From Gillisella vitis (lineage in GTDB: Bacteria > Pseudomonadota > Alphaproteobacteria > Rhizobiales > Rhizobiaceae), in the NCBI RefSeq assembly GCF_021559775.1, contig NZ_CP056047.1:1860001-1924000 (forward strand): a DNA stretch of 64,000 nt, written 5' to 3'. Each line of letters begins with the position of its first letter. The stretch's first letter is position 1. The position numbers and the translations under genes are program-made. Shown here one piece after another: positions 1 to 9,678 of the stretch. The notes below the pieces were generated by a model, which made no database searches, was not told where the DNA came from, and saw only the letters and a program-made list of their open reading frames with translations.

Positions 1-629
1 GCATATTGGCCCAGAAGCCCGATCTCATCCTGACCGAGGCGGGCTCCGGGCCACCCGATGCCCTGGCCGTGCTGGCGCAAAGCGGTGTCGCGCTGGTGAA
101 CATCCCTCAACAGCCTTCGGCGGAAACCGTCGCTCCCCGTATCCGTGCCGTCGGCGCAGCAATCGGCAAGGGGCCGCAGGCAGAGGCATTGGCAAGCCAG
201 TTCGAGACACAATTGGATACGTTAAAGACTGATCTCGCCCACCTTCCAGCCCAGAAAAAGCGGGTCCTGTTCGTTCTGTCCATCGCCAATGGTCGTATCA
301 TGGCCGCCGGCAAAGACACGGCAGCCGATGCGATGATCCGGCTTGCCGGCGCCGCCAATGCGGTGGGCGACAGCACAGGCTACAAACCACTCAGCGATGA
401 AGCCGTGATTGCCGCAGCACCCGACATTATTCTCACCATGGATCATGGCGCAGCCCCGCTATCCGCCAAGGAAATCTTCGCTTTACCAGCCCTTGCCACT
501 AGTCCGGCAGCCCAGACCCAGGCCTTTCTCAGCATGGATGGGCTTTACCTGCTGGGCTTTGGGCCACGCACCGCTGACGCAGCCCGAGAACTGGCGTCCA
601 AGCTGTACCCAGAGGCGACCATTCAGTGA
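1..629 (+). CDS. hmuT: Heme ABC transporter periplasmic binding protein HmuT, C-terminal part (cut by window edge)
   Basis: The reading frame is open from the first bases, so the true start lies to the left of the window. About 208 residues are visible, roughly the C-terminal two thirds of a periplasmic heme-binding protein of the TroA-like fold. Family-typical stretches include PDLILTEAGSGPP early on and MDGLYLLGFGPRTADAA near the end. The stop codon TGA overlaps the GTG start of the permease gene, and the ATPase gene follows, which is the usual hmuTUV order. The protein would capture heme delivered through an outer-membrane receptor and pass it to HmuU. The function is inferred from family and context. 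No Fur/RirA/Irr site can be judged because the promoter is outside the window. Confidence 0.88.
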   Translation, partial: ILAQKPDLILTEAGSGPPDALAVLAQSGVALVNIPQQPSAETVAPRIRAVGAAIGKGPQAEALASQFETQLDTLKTDLAHLPAQKKRVLFVLSIANGRIMAAGKDTAADAMIRLAGAANAVGDSTGYKPLSDEAVIAAAPDIILTMDHGAAPLSAKEIFALPALATSPAAQTQAFLSMDGLYLLGFGPRTADAARELASKLYPEATIQ

Positions 630-1711
630 CGATTGCTGTGACCTCATCATCAATGCTACCGGCATCGACGGGTGACCGCTCGCGCCGTGGCATGACAGCC
701 GTGCTTCTACTGGCGGCACTGCTTACAACGGCCTGCTTCGTCTCGCTGATCAGCGGGCCGACCGGGGTTGGCTTGAGCGATCTGATTACATATCTCTCCG
801 GGCATGGCGCGCTGGCGCAGCAGGACCGTATCGTGCTGGAGGCGGTCCGCCTGCCCCGCACCTTGATGGGTGTCCTGGTGGGCGCGGGTCTCGGACTTTC
901 CGGGGCGATGATGCAGGGACTGTTTCGCAACCCGTTGGCCGACCCTGGCATTGTCGGCATCACCTCCGGGGCCAGCCTTGCCGCAGTGGCGGCCATCGTG
1001 CTTGGCCCCGGCCTGCTTTTACCGCTGCAAACAGCCCTTGGAGATGAATTCCTGCCGATCATGGCGTTTTGCGGCGCCCTGCTCAACACCGCCCTGCTCT
1101 ATGCCATCGCCACCCGTGGCGGCCAAACCTCGACCATCGCACTGGTACTATCAGGCATTGCCATCGGCGCCCTCAGCATGGCCGCAACGGGCCTGCTAAT
1201 CTTCATGGCCGACGACCGGGCCTTGCGCGACATCACCTTCTGGAACCTGGGATCGCTGGGCGGGGCGACCTATGCCAAAGCCGCCTCAATCGCACCCTTC
1301 ATTCTAGGTGCGCTTGCCAGCGTATCTTTCATTGCGCGTGGACTGGACGCGCTCGTGCTGGGTGATGCCGCTGCTTTTCACATGGGAATTCCAGTGGAGC
1401 GGCTGAAACGGGCCAGCGTGCTGATTGTGGCCGCAGCTTGTGGAGCCGCTGTGGCCGTGGCTGGTTCGATTGCCTTTATTGGCATCGTCGTCCCACACCT
1501 GCTGCGCATGGCCATCGGACCATCGCACCGCTTCCTCCTGCCAGCCTCCGCACTGGGTGGCGCAAGCCTGCTTCTGATAGCAGACAGCCTTGCCCGCACC
1601 ATTGTTGCACCGGCGGAACTGCCGATCGGCATCGTCACAGCACTGATCGGCGCGCCGGTTTTTCTGCTCTTGCTGCTTGGCCGCCAAGGGCGCGGCATGA
1701 TGGAAAATTAG
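626..1711 (+). CDS. hmuU: Heme ABC transporter permease HmuU
   Basis: A 361-residue polytopic inner-membrane permease of the FecCD family with many hydrophobic helices. Family landmarks include LPRTLMGVLVGAGLGLSGAM, RNPLADPGIVGITSGASLAA and GIVVPHLLRMAIGPSHR; the last contains the loop that contacts the ATPase. The length is normal for FecCD permeases with a slightly extended N-terminus. The GTG start overlaps the hmuT stop (GTGA), which suggests translational coupling; internal ATG codons about 10 and 23 residues in are alternative starts. It forms the transmembrane channel for heme entry with HmuV as motor. Nothing looks damaged. Confidence 0.92.
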   Translation: MTIAVTSSSMLPASTGDRSRRGMTAVLLLAALLTTACFVSLISGPTGVGLSDLITYLSGHGALAQQDRIVLEAVRLPRTLMGVLVGAGLGLSGAMMQGLFRNPLADPGIVGITSGASLAAVAAIVLGPGLLLPLQTALGDEFLPIMAFCGALLNTALLYAIATRGGQTSTIALVLSGIAIGALSMAATGLLIFMADDRALRDITFWNLGSLGGATYAKAASIAPFILGALASVSFIARGLDALVLGDAAAFHMGIPVERLKRASVLIVAAACGAAVAVAGSIAFIGIVVPHLLRMAIGPSHRFLLPASALGGASLLLIADSLARTIVAPAELPIGIVTALIGAPVFLLLLLGRQGRGMMEN

Positions 1712-1740
1712 AGCATCAAAAAAGGCAAAGCGAGCACACC

Positions 1741-2529
1741 ATGATAACCGCAGAAAATCTGACATTGCACCGGCACGGGCGTTTGTTGCTGGACAGGATC
1801 AGCCTGCGCCTTGCACCGGGTTGCTTCACCGTCATTATCGGTCCAAACGGCGCGGGCAAGTCAACCTTGCTGAAACTGCTCTGCGGCGACCTGAGGGCCG
1901 ACAGCGGCAAAATTGCCTATGACGGTCAGGATATCACCCGCCTGAAACCTCAATATCTAGCACGCAGGCGTGGCGTCCTGCCGCAAAGCACCAGCCTTTC
2001 GTTCCCGTTTACTGCCCTGGAAGTGGTGCGGATGGGTGCTATGGCCTCTGGAAGCGCCCGACCAATCCAGGCCGCAAGACAGGCGCTGGCACGGGTGGGC
2101 CTCTCAACCTTTGAAGCGCGCCCCTATCAGGCCTTGTCTGGCGGCGAACAACAAAGGGTGCAATTTGCCCGCGTCCTGGCGCAACTGCCAACAGCGGTCG
2201 ATGAAACCGGCCCACGCGCCCTGTTTCTCGATGAGCCAACCTCAAGCCTGGATCTAACCCACCAAATTTCCGTCCTGGAAATCGCCCGCACCTTTGCCGC
2301 TGATGGAGGAATGGTGCTTGCGGTTCTGCACGACCTCAACCTCGCAGCAGAATTCGCCGACAGTCTGATTGTGCTGGATGGTGGTCAGTTGATTGCCGAG
2401 GGGTCGCCGCAAACGGTCATCCGCGACGACATCATCGCCTCCGTCTATGGACTGAGTGGAACGGTCAGCCGCGCGCCGACCAACCTCCCTTTCGTCCTGC
2501 CGCAATCCAGGCTGAACATTCCGGCTTAA
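1741..2529 (+). CDS. hmuV: Heme ABC transporter ATP-binding protein HmuV
   Basis: A 262-residue ABC ATPase. Walker A is GPNGAGKST at about residues 37-45, the signature is LSGGEQQRV at about 133-141, Walker B is ALFLDEPTSSLD at about 160-171, and the switch histidine follows in VLHDLNLAA. These are all intact. The ATG at 1741 is preceded by an A-rich purine stretch and matches the family N-terminus (MITAENLT). It lies 29 bp after hmuU and closes the heme import operon. It hydrolyses ATP on the cytoplasmic face to drive heme uptake. No convincing hairpin terminator was seen in the 206 bp before the next gene, which is convergent. Confidence 0.93.
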   Translation: MITAENLTLHRHGRLLLDRISLRLAPGCFTVIIGPNGAGKSTLLKLLCGDLRADSGKIAYDGQDITRLKPQYLARRRGVLPQSTSLSFPFTALEVVRMGAMASGSARPIQAARQALARVGLSTFEARPYQALSGGEQQRVQFARVLAQLPTAVDETGPRALFLDEPTSSLDLTHQISVLEIARTFAADGGMVLAVLHDLNLAAEFADSLIVLDGGQLIAEGSPQTVIRDDIIASVYGLSGTVSRAPTNLPFVLPQSRLNIPA

Positions 2530-2735
2530 TCAGCCGCTGCCGGCAAAAGTTATCCACAGGAATCCACAGCCATTTTTGGATGAAACTTTGGAATAATCAA
2601 GAACGAACCATGAATATTACGACGATGGTAGAGAACAAAACAAGTTCAATGGTGAAGAAGCATTAGGCGCCGCCCAGCCACAAAAATGGCTAGGGTGCAG
2701 GCTTTGTCCGAAGCCATAGCGCGACCGGCGCGCGA

Positions 2736-3653
2736 TCATTGACGACGCATGATCTCACGTTTGAGAAACGGTGCATGGCAAAGCAACGCACTGATCGTGC
2801 TACGCATTGACGAAGGCCAGCCTTGCAGTCCCCCGGATGGTTGCTTTTCCAGAATGAACAAAAATTCGAAGCCATCCTTGGACAAAAGACCGTCCACATA
2901 CCGCAATCCGACTGAAGACGCTTTCGCTGCAAGAGCCGCGACATCCTTTACCGTCTCTTCGTCATAGACGTGATAGTGCTGCCTGAGGTCTGCATCGATC
3001 CACTCTTGCGCCTGACGTCTTTGTTCGACGGGATCAGACAGCTGAAAGAGCGTTTGCATTATCTCCACATAGTGCTGGAAGTTACGGGCAGCCCGACCTT
3101 CCGAATCCCTGTAGTCGAGGTCCAGGTGATCACGCCGCGCCGGCACGCGGTCGACATCGTAGCAGTTACAGCGAAAATTGGGCAAGGTAATGAAGAGCTT
3201 ACCTCCGTTTTTGACGGTCCTTATCCATTCGCAGAGGCCCCCGACCGGATCGTCGAAATGTTCAAGCACGTGATTGGCGATGATGAAATCCAGTTCCCCA
3301 TCGGCGTAAACCGAAAGATCGTTTCCGTCGATGACATGTGTCAGCGGCACGAGATCCTCCTCAGGCAGATGATGGAGCTCGACCAACGTCTTGTTGGAAA
3401 CGACATCGACATATTCGACCTGACAGTTTTCCGAGGTTTTTGTCGGAACCTGCTGCGCACCGAGTTCAATGCCCCGGCCAACGAGATACTTTCTTGCAAA
3501 GCGGTTTCGAATATCCAGACGATTTTCCATCGAAGAAAACAAAATCATCCTGCTGAATAATGGGCGGGACAAAACATCATCGAGAAACCGACGCACCCAA
3601 GGCTTCATAGTATCGTCATCTACTGGCCATACCAGAGCACGTATATCAAACAT
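2736..3653 (-). CDS. Class I SAM-dependent methyltransferase, substrate unknown
   Basis: A 305-residue protein. A SAM-binding segment GIELGAQQVP lies near residues 61-70, and FIIANHVLEHFDDP at about 123-136 is the post-II motif typical of Methyltransf_11/23 proteins. The first 50 residues carry arginine-rich, hydrophobic sequence (ENRLDIRNRFARKYLVGRG) like methyltransferases found near polysaccharide genes. The start at 3653 gives an N-terminal leader; M16 is an alternative. It points toward the hmu operon and away from the island edge, and it is the last backbone gene before the left att repeat. The substrate cannot be predicted from sequence; glycan or sugar-nucleotide methylation is one possibility. 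Confidence 0.7.
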   Translation of the reverse strand: MFDIRALVWPVDDDTMKPWVRRFLDDVLSRPLFSRMILFSSMENRLDIRNRFARKYLVGRGIELGAQQVPTKTSENCQVEYVDVVSNKTLVELHHLPEEDLVPLTHVIDGNDLSVYADGELDFIIANHVLEHFDDPVGGLCEWIRTVKNGGKLFITLPNFRCNCYDVDRVPARRDHLDLDYRDSEGRAARNFQHYVEIMQTLFQLSDPVEQRRQAQEWIDADLRQHYHVYDEETVKDVAALAAKASSVGLRYVDGLLSKDGFEFLFILEKQPSGGLQGWPSSMRSTISALLCHAPFLKREIMRRQ

Positions 3654-4447
3654 CTTTCCTCACTACAGCACTGAACGGAAACGTGAGACCAGCTTTCAAG
3701 TCACATCCGACGCGGAAACAAATCATTCCCGTTGAAACGATAGCAGAGAAAAGTTGGAAAATTCCAGCAGATCGAATGGCTTCGCACTGATAATCACAAG
3801 CGGATAAACGAAAGTGCAGCGCCCGTAAAACAGTCTCAATAAAGAAACCATCGAATTGAACGCGATGTTCGCAACATCAGAGCTAAGGAAATTAAATCAG
3901 AACCATTGAAGTTACTGATAAAATGGTGGGTGATGTAGGGTTCGAACCTACGACCCGCTGATTAAGAGGCCGGTCGTATCTTCATTGAAAACATTCAGAT
4001 AGCCAGCAGCGCCCTGTAAAATACAGTTTGAAATTGCCCAATGGTTCCAATGGTGTCAAGTCTGAATTGTAAAATGATTTCCACAGAAATGGTCCGCTGT
4101 GGAAACCGCGGTATCTTCTCTCGGGGCTTCCTCGGCCGAATAGTCGAGCCAGACATAAAGAGTCAGTTCCACCTCTTTAAGCAAGCTTCATTGCCCCCTC
4201 TCTAAATGGGAGGGCTCAATATATATGAGGTCGAAAAAATATTGTGATGCAGTTCAAAAAGAAGCGGGGCGGCATTGCGCCTGGAGATATGCGACCGGCG
4301 TCGACCATTGTGTCTGCGGAAAAACGACAGGTGCGATGCCCGCCCTCTAGATCCGCGTTGCCGCGTATGCGGTCACCATCGACGAAAAAAGCGGCAGCAT
4401 CAGAAGTCCGCGCTTTCTCGTCTCGCATGGACAGATCCCCGACCTTA
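3654..4447. other. Gene-poor island left border
   Basis: About 800 bases without a convincing gene. Chromosomal sequence runs to the attL repeat at 3921-3968. After it comes AT-rich sequence with short frames only. A 45-codon minus-strand frame ending near 4056 has protein-like composition but no clear start, and may be a gene remnant. Confidence 0.5.
3921..3968. repeat. attL: 48-bp duplicate of the tRNA-Lys 3' end
   Basis: The 48 bases are identical to 45435-45482 and differ from it in the bases just outside. They include the T-arm, the variable region and part of the anticodon arm of tRNA-Lys on the minus strand. The rest of the tRNA is missing, so this copy is not a gene. Confidence 0.93.
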
Positions 4448-4609
4448 TGAACTGATGGGGTGGATGCCCCCTCCGGCCGGCATCGGAGTATGATGCCTGC
4501 CCAGCGCCATGGTGGCGCTCACGGAGGAAAGGCAGATGACACAGGTACATATCCTTGCGATCGACCTCGCGAAGCGGAGCTTCCAAGTCTGTGGAACGGA
4601 TCGCGGCGG
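4448..4609 (+). mobile_element. IS110-family left-end fragment, inverted copy
   Basis: These 162 bases are the exact reverse complement of 5835-5996, so the region holds a second, opposite copy of the same IS end. The fragment keeps the ribosome-binding site GGAGG and the first codons of the transposase (MTQVHILAIDLAKRSF...) and then diverges abruptly. Only about 26 residues of transposase remain. Soon after the break, GTGGATGCCCCC recurs, a short motif also present inside the IS end, which suggests a recombination junction. Confidence 0.85.
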
Positions 4610-4904
4610 GGCGTGTGTGGATGCCCCCGGTTTGGCAAGAAGATTTTTTGACGGCTGTCCGCGAACGAGGAATTCTATCGGTCGTGTGTCAGGCCTCTTG
4701 ATGTGGCCTGATTAGCCACGGGCCGGGATGCAGTTCGAAGAACAGGTGCCACATCGGTTCAGAGAGCTTTTTGCTCGAGCGCCGGGACTGGTTTACCCCA
4801 TTCTGAACATTGAAGTCCTTTCCGCATCGTTCCGTCAGTCGATCTTCTTACCGGGGCTGTTGGCCCCAGGCATCACCGCATTGCCTTTCGAGAAAGGCAG
4901 CGGA
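4610..4904. other. Non-coding tail between the two IS110 copies
   Basis: No gene seen. The stretch carries short inverted segments (for example around 4855-4870, CCGGGGCTGTTGGCCCCAGG) and probably includes the non-coding end of the longer IS110 copy. The exact right end of that IS cannot be fixed, since IS110 elements lack clear terminal repeats. Confidence 0.4.
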
Positions 4905-5908
4905 TCACGCCATTCTGTAATTCTGCTCCCTAGTCATCATTGCCCAAATGATGCGCGCCATCTTATTGGCGAGCGCGACAGCAGCCACCATTCGAGGCTT
5001 TCGGCCCAGAATGCTTCCCAAACAGTTATCCGGTAACACGCCCTTGCGCACGATCCAGCGGATCAGGCTCATGGCTCCGACAATGAGGAGCTTTCGAATA
5101 TCGGTCGCCCCATCTTGCTGACACCGCCCAGTCGTGTCTTGCCACCCGTTGAGTGCTGCCTGGGCACAAGGCCGAGCCAAGCAGCAAAGTTCCGGCCGCT
5201 CTTGAATGCACGAAGATCGGGAGCAAACGCGAGGATCGCGCCGGCGGTCACGGGGCCGACGCCGGGAACGGTGCAAAGTCGACGCATATCTTCATTCGCA
5301 TTGGTAGCTTCTCGAAGCTTCAGCATCAGGCCATCGATCTTCTCGGTCAGCAGGCTGATCTGGTCCAGGTAGAGCTGACCTATCTCTCGGACTCCATCAG
5401 GGAGATGATTTGTCTGATCGGCCAGAATGCCTACCACCGTAGTGAGATTGGCTGGTCCTTGAGCAACGACGATTCCAAATTCGCCGAGGTGCCCGCGCAA
5501 CGCATTGATGAGCTGGGTCACGAAGCACTGGTGCGTTCGAAACGCCACCGCACGCGCCTGATGTTCAGCGCTCTTGACCTCGACATAATGCAAGTTCGGT
5601 CGTTGTGCAGCCTCCGCGATCGCCGCTGCATCGGCTGCGTCGTTCTTCTGCCGTTTGACAAACGGCTTCACGTAGATCGGCGGAATTAGTCGTACATTAT
5701 GGCCACAGCCTTGAGTAAAGCGGCCCCAGAAATGGCTGGTGGCACAGGCCTCCATCGCGACGATGCACGGCGACTGCTCGTTCAAAGGTTGCTGTAATCG
5801 GGCTCGCGAGAGAGGCCGGTTGAATAGAACCGCGCCGCCGCGATCCGTTCCACAGACTTGGAAGCTCCGCTTCGCGAGGTCGATCGCAAGGATATGTACC
5901 TGTGTCAT
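4905..5908 (-). pseudogene. IS110-family transposase, frameshifted
   Basis: The N-terminal frame (start ATG at 5908 with GGAGG upstream; 5935 is an upstream alternative) encodes a DEDD-type IS110 catalytic domain beginning MTQVHILAIDLAKRSFQVCG. It continues into the Transposase_20 region (LCTVPGVGPVTAGAILAFAP). After GGVSKMG the frame breaks near 5100. The remaining family sequence (RKLLIVGAMSLIRW ... MAAVAL-type tail ... MMTREQNYRMA) lies in another frame down to 4905. One frameshift therefore separates the two parts, and the enzyme is probably inactive unless it is rescued by frameshifting. The 5' end outside the gene is duplicated in inverse orientation at 4448-4609. Confidence 0.85.
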
Positions 5909-5996
5909 CTGCCTTTCCTCCGTGAGCGCCACCATGGCGCTGGGCAGGCATCATACTCCGATGCCGGCCGGAGGGGGCATCCACCCCATCAGTTCA

Positions 5997-6585
5997 CGTC
6001 TGGCCATATCCTCGAATTTAGTTAACAGTGTTTTCCACATCGTATGTGGAAATCAGGGCTCTTGAAGGGATCTGAATCTTTGACCCGCTTAGATCTCTTT
6101 CTTAAATATCTCAGCTATCTGGATTTTTACAGATTAGGGAGACAACCGACTCCCGTGTAGAGCAGGTAGCGCAAACGGCCGAGGCCTCCAGCATAGTAGG
6201 CCCAATGGAAATAGGCGCGACCACATGCAGTCACTGGCTTCCACGTCGACACAGGCCTCGTCAGCCGATAGAGGGTTAAGCCTTCCAGCACATGGGGCAT
6301 GGGCCTCATGATATGGGTTTCCATAAACAGATGCTGCTACCCCGCTCGAAGCGTCGTTTGTATGCGGCAGCTATCATCCTTACAGGTGAGGAACGCTTGC
6401 AGGGCTTCGAGCTCCTTCAACGACCTTGAACACCCAATGAAAGCCTAGCGATGCTGCGCTGTCGTTCTCCAGCGCCCATCGCGCAGCTGCCGACAAGGAG
6501 GGGCTCGAGACTCTGAATGTAAACAAGCTATTTGTGATGCAAGATATCCGTGTATAATGGACGTCTACTTCGGGGTGAGGTTTTC
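5997..6585. other. Intergenic region before the TerB operon
   Basis: Nearly 600 bases with only short frames of no recognisable family. The promoter of the TerB operon probably lies in its last 100 bases, but no convincing -35/-10 pair is certain. Confidence 0.4.
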
Positions 6586-9500
6586 GTGGAGTTCCGGCCG
6601 ATTGTTGTTGTGGTTGTTGCTGCGGCTTTGCTAAGCTCGCTGGCTGCCGTCTCGGTCCGGGCAGCGGAGCGATCAGTTCGTGACATTCAGAAGGCATTGG
6701 TCGACCAGGGCTTCAAGCCGGGCGTCCCTGATGGCGCATGGGGCAAGAGGTCGATCGCAGCGCTACGAGCCTACCAGACAGCGAACGGCCTGCCTCCTAC
6801 TGGCGCGGCGGACCAGGCGACAATCGACCGCCTTTTCCCGACCTCTCCGGCGGCGGAAGATCAAAAGCCCCCACTTTCTGGCTCGTCGTCGGAAAGCGTA
6901 ACGCCATTACCAAAGATTCTGGAAGTCGAGACCAAGCCGTTAGGTCCTATTGGCGGCTCTGCGTCCAGTACGGTCGAACCCTTCGCCGAAGTAAAGGCTG
7001 TCGAAACCACTCCGCCTTCAGAGGAGGCACAACCCGCCCGGCAGGCCGACAGCACCCCGCCGACGACCGAAAGCTCGGGCGACGGAGCCGCCGCTCCTCG
7101 GTCATCGGCGGCTCCGTCCGATAGTAAGAACGCGCCCTGGAACGTGGCGCTTGTCGGTTTGTCCGTCGGCGGTGTCTTACTGTTCTGGAGGAGACGGAAG
7201 CGAAGGATGCTTGCCGCGGGCGCCAGCGGCATACGCACGGCTCCTGACGACGACACCACAGCAGAACTTATTTGGGACAAGGACGCCTTTCGGGTCCTGA
7301 CGGAGCAATCCACGACTGAGCAATCCACCTCGCCGTATCAGGACCGCGCGCCGTCAATGGACGCGCGCAACAGACACGTCACCGACTGGATCAAGGCGAA
7401 CGCATCCAAAGCGAAAGCCCTGTCCGCTGGCGAGAACGACGACCTCACCGATGTTACCGAGCGTGGGCAAAAGACTAGCGTAACGCACCCCCCGATACCC
7501 ACCCAGACAGGCACCCTGCTGAATTTCCATCGTGCAAAGGCGGCCGAACCAAAGTCGGCACCCCCTCCCCCAAGGACGGACGCCTCTGCCGCCAAAATGG
7601 CCGGAGCCGAATGGATTTCGCCGGGCAAGTCCGTCACCGTCTCTTCAGTCACGATATTGGGCGGAATGTTCTATCTCGGAGGTTTTCTCGGAAAGCAGGG
7701 AAGGCTGAACGAAAACGATAACTGTCTGGTCGATCCGGGGCTAACCGTGGGAAGAGGCCGCGATCCGGCGGGTGTGTCCATGGGATACTGGCCATCATAT
7801 GGCGGGATGTCCCCGGAAGCCAGAAGGTCCTATCTGGAATGGTTGGCAGGCGGCAGGTCGAATCCAGACGACTACATCGGTTACGTCTTCCTCTACTTCT
7901 ACGGCCTCGAACGGCGGCTGCTCCTCGACGTCGATGCCTCCGATACATCCGCCGTGCTGGCGGAGGTCAGGCGACTTCTCGATGTTTACGGCCATAACGG
8001 CTCTTTCAACCGTTATGCCACGGAGTTGCTGACCGCAGCCGAACTCAGGAGCGGTGAGCCCTCCGCCCAATTTATCGCCAGGGTCGAGCCTAACGGCTAT
8101 GAGGTCCCCGCTGCGGTCAAGATCGCCCTCGGTATCCGGGTCCGGGACGAACGTCCGATCGAGGCTGATCTGATGCTTCGGTTCGCGCTGACCCATCCGG
8201 AGACCAGCGTCCGCACGCCTGCCAAGCGGGTCCCCTCCCTGTTGCGAGAACTCTACCATCTGGAATTCGCGAAACTCTATCCGGCGGGCTACCGGCTGAA
8301 GGCCGGACGGACAAAGAAGCTCAAGAAGCAGTACCAGGCCTGCAGCGGAAGCTTCAATCTCGAAATCAAGGTCCTCGGCGGAGACATTCCGGACATCACC
8401 GACCGGGAAGAGCCGATCCGGATAGCGCGACGGGTCTTCAACGACTGCATGGAGCAGCTCGATGATTACAGCCGCACTCTTGGACGTCTCCCCGGTCTGC
8501 AGCCGAATTTGCTCGCCATATCCAAGCTCCCCGAGGCTCTGCGGATGACGGCCGCCACGAGTTTGCCGGGCGATCCCCTGGCCGGTCTCCAACGTCTCGC
8601 CGACCAATCTTCCGAAACACGTATTGACCGTCTCGCCGAGCAGATAGGCATCGAGATGGGGGCCAGCCCCGGAAAGGCCAAGCTCCGCGATCTAAGCCAG
8701 GCCCTTTCCGGTTTCGGAATCGGCGCGACCTTCGATCCGGCGTTTGCCGTGAAGTCGTCGGCAGGTGGTGACACGGCGATCCTGTTTCCAATCTCGGCCC
8801 CCCTCCCCGCAGTGGCAACCGACGTCTACCGTACTCAACAGCTCTCGACGATGCTGGGCATGGTGGTCGGACATGCCGACGGCGATTTCCACGAAATGGA
8901 ACGAAAGGCGCTCCTTGACCGGATTGCGACCTCCACAGACCTGTCCGGAGATGAAAAGCGGAGGCTGGAAGCAGAGATCCGGCTGAACGAAAAGGACCCC
9001 GCGCGCCTCGATGACTGGTTCAAACGTCTGAAAGACGTCCCCGAACGCGCCCGGGACGCTGTCGCCGCCGAACTGGTCGCGCTCGCTTCCGCCGACGGCG
9101 ACCTGCACGCCGACGAGGTCAGAAAACTCGAGGCGATCTTCAAAAGGATGGGGATCGACCAGAAGTCTCTCTACGAGCGTCTTCACGCGGGGAGCAGCGC
9201 GACGCATACAGCCGGACCCACATCGGCGCCTTCCGCCCCCTCCTCAAAAACCACGCCCTCCCCTTCGCCGACACGCATCGACCTTTCGAGACTTCAGAGC
9301 ATCCGCTCGGAAACACGGGTTACCTCGAACGTCCTCGCCGACATTTTCGTCGACGAAGAGGAAGAAGCCGTCACTTTGGTCCTCGAGACCCCGGTACAAG
9401 CCACCCAAAGCGAGCTCTTCGAAGGCCTCGAACAGCGATACGGGGCTTTCCTGTCGGAAATCCTTCAGCGTGCAAGCTGGTCGAAAGACGATTTCGAACA

Positions 9501-9678
9501 TCTGGCACGAGACGCTTCCCTGATGCCTGGCGCGGCGAAGGAAGCGATCAACGATTGGGCGCTCGACCGTTTCGACGAACTCATGATCGAAGGCGACGAT
9601 GAACTGGACATCAACAGCCATCTGCTTCCCACACCTCCGACAAGTCCAGCAGCTATCAAAGAAGGCATACCCGCATGA
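6586..9678 (+). CDS. TerB-domain protein with signal/anchor and peptidoglycan-binding N-terminus
   Basis: About 1030 residues from the GTG at 6586, which has GAGG five bases upstream and yields a clean signal-like N-terminus (MEFRPIVVVVVAAALL). An upstream ATG at 6550 is possible. The domain order is: hydrophobic signal; PG_binding_1-like repeat (DIQKALVDQGFKPGVPDG), about residues 30-80; low-complexity linker; transmembrane helix about 186-201 followed by RRRKRR; TerB_N at about 340-540 (GGMFYLGG, YWPSYGGMSP, FLYFYGLERR); TerB core at about 750-860 with two acidic segments (GHADGDFHEMERKAL and ASADGDLHADEVRKL) that resemble metal-binding sites; TerB_C at about 950-1010. TerB_N/TerB_C proteins are known from comparative genomics as partners of ATPases and helicases in predicted stress or defence modules. 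It overlaps the next gene by four bases (ATGA). The precise job is unknown. Confidence 0.8.
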   Translation: MEFRPIVVVVVAAALLSSLAAVSVRAAERSVRDIQKALVDQGFKPGVPDGAWGKRSIAALRAYQTANGLPPTGAADQATIDRLFPTSPAAEDQKPPLSGSSSESVTPLPKILEVETKPLGPIGGSASSTVEPFAEVKAVETTPPSEEAQPARQADSTPPTTESSGDGAAAPRSSAAPSDSKNAPWNVALVGLSVGGVLLFWRRRKRRMLAAGASGIRTAPDDDTTAELIWDKDAFRVLTEQSTTEQSTSPYQDRAPSMDARNRHVTDWIKANASKAKALSAGENDDLTDVTERGQKTSVTHPPIPTQTGTLLNFHRAKAAEPKSAPPPPRTDASAAKMAGAEWISPGKSVTVSSVTILGGMFYLGGFLGKQGRLNENDNCLVDPGLTVGRGRDPAGVSMGYWPSYGGMSPEARRSYLEWLAGGRSNPDDYIGYVFLYFYGLERRLLLDVDASDTSAVLAEVRRLLDVYGHNGSFNRYATELLTAAELRSGEPSAQFIARVEPNGYEVPAAVKIALGIRVRDERPIEADLMLRFALTHPETSVRTPAKRVPSLLRELYHLEFAKLYPAGYRLKAGRTKKLKKQYQACSGSFNLEIKVLGGDIPDITDREEPIRIARRVFNDCMEQLDDYSRTLGRLPGLQPNLLAISKLPEALRMTAATSLPGDPLAGLQRLADQSSETRIDRLAEQIGIEMGASPGKAKLRDLSQALSGFGIGATFDPAFAVKSSAGGDTAILFPISAPLPAVATDVYRTQQLSTMLGMVVGHADGDFHEMERKALLDRIATSTDLSGDEKRRLEAEIRLNEKDPARLDDWFKRLKDVPERARDAVAAELVALASADGDLHADEVRKLEAIFKRMGIDQKSLYERLHAGSSATHTAGPTSAPSAPSSKTTPSPSPTRIDLSRLQSIRSETRVTSNVLADIFVDEEEEAVTLVLETPVQATQSELFEGLEQRYGAFLSEILQRASWSKDDFEHLARDASLMPGAAKEAINDWALDRFDELMIEGDDELDINSHLLPTPPTSPAAIKEGIPA

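Noticed and set aside
3921-3968. A second tRNA gene
   Set aside because: Only the 3' part is present; the acceptor 5' strand and D-arm are missing, so it is an att copy.
6127-6324. Minus-strand 65-codon frame
   Set aside because: No ribosome site, no family and composition not convincing.
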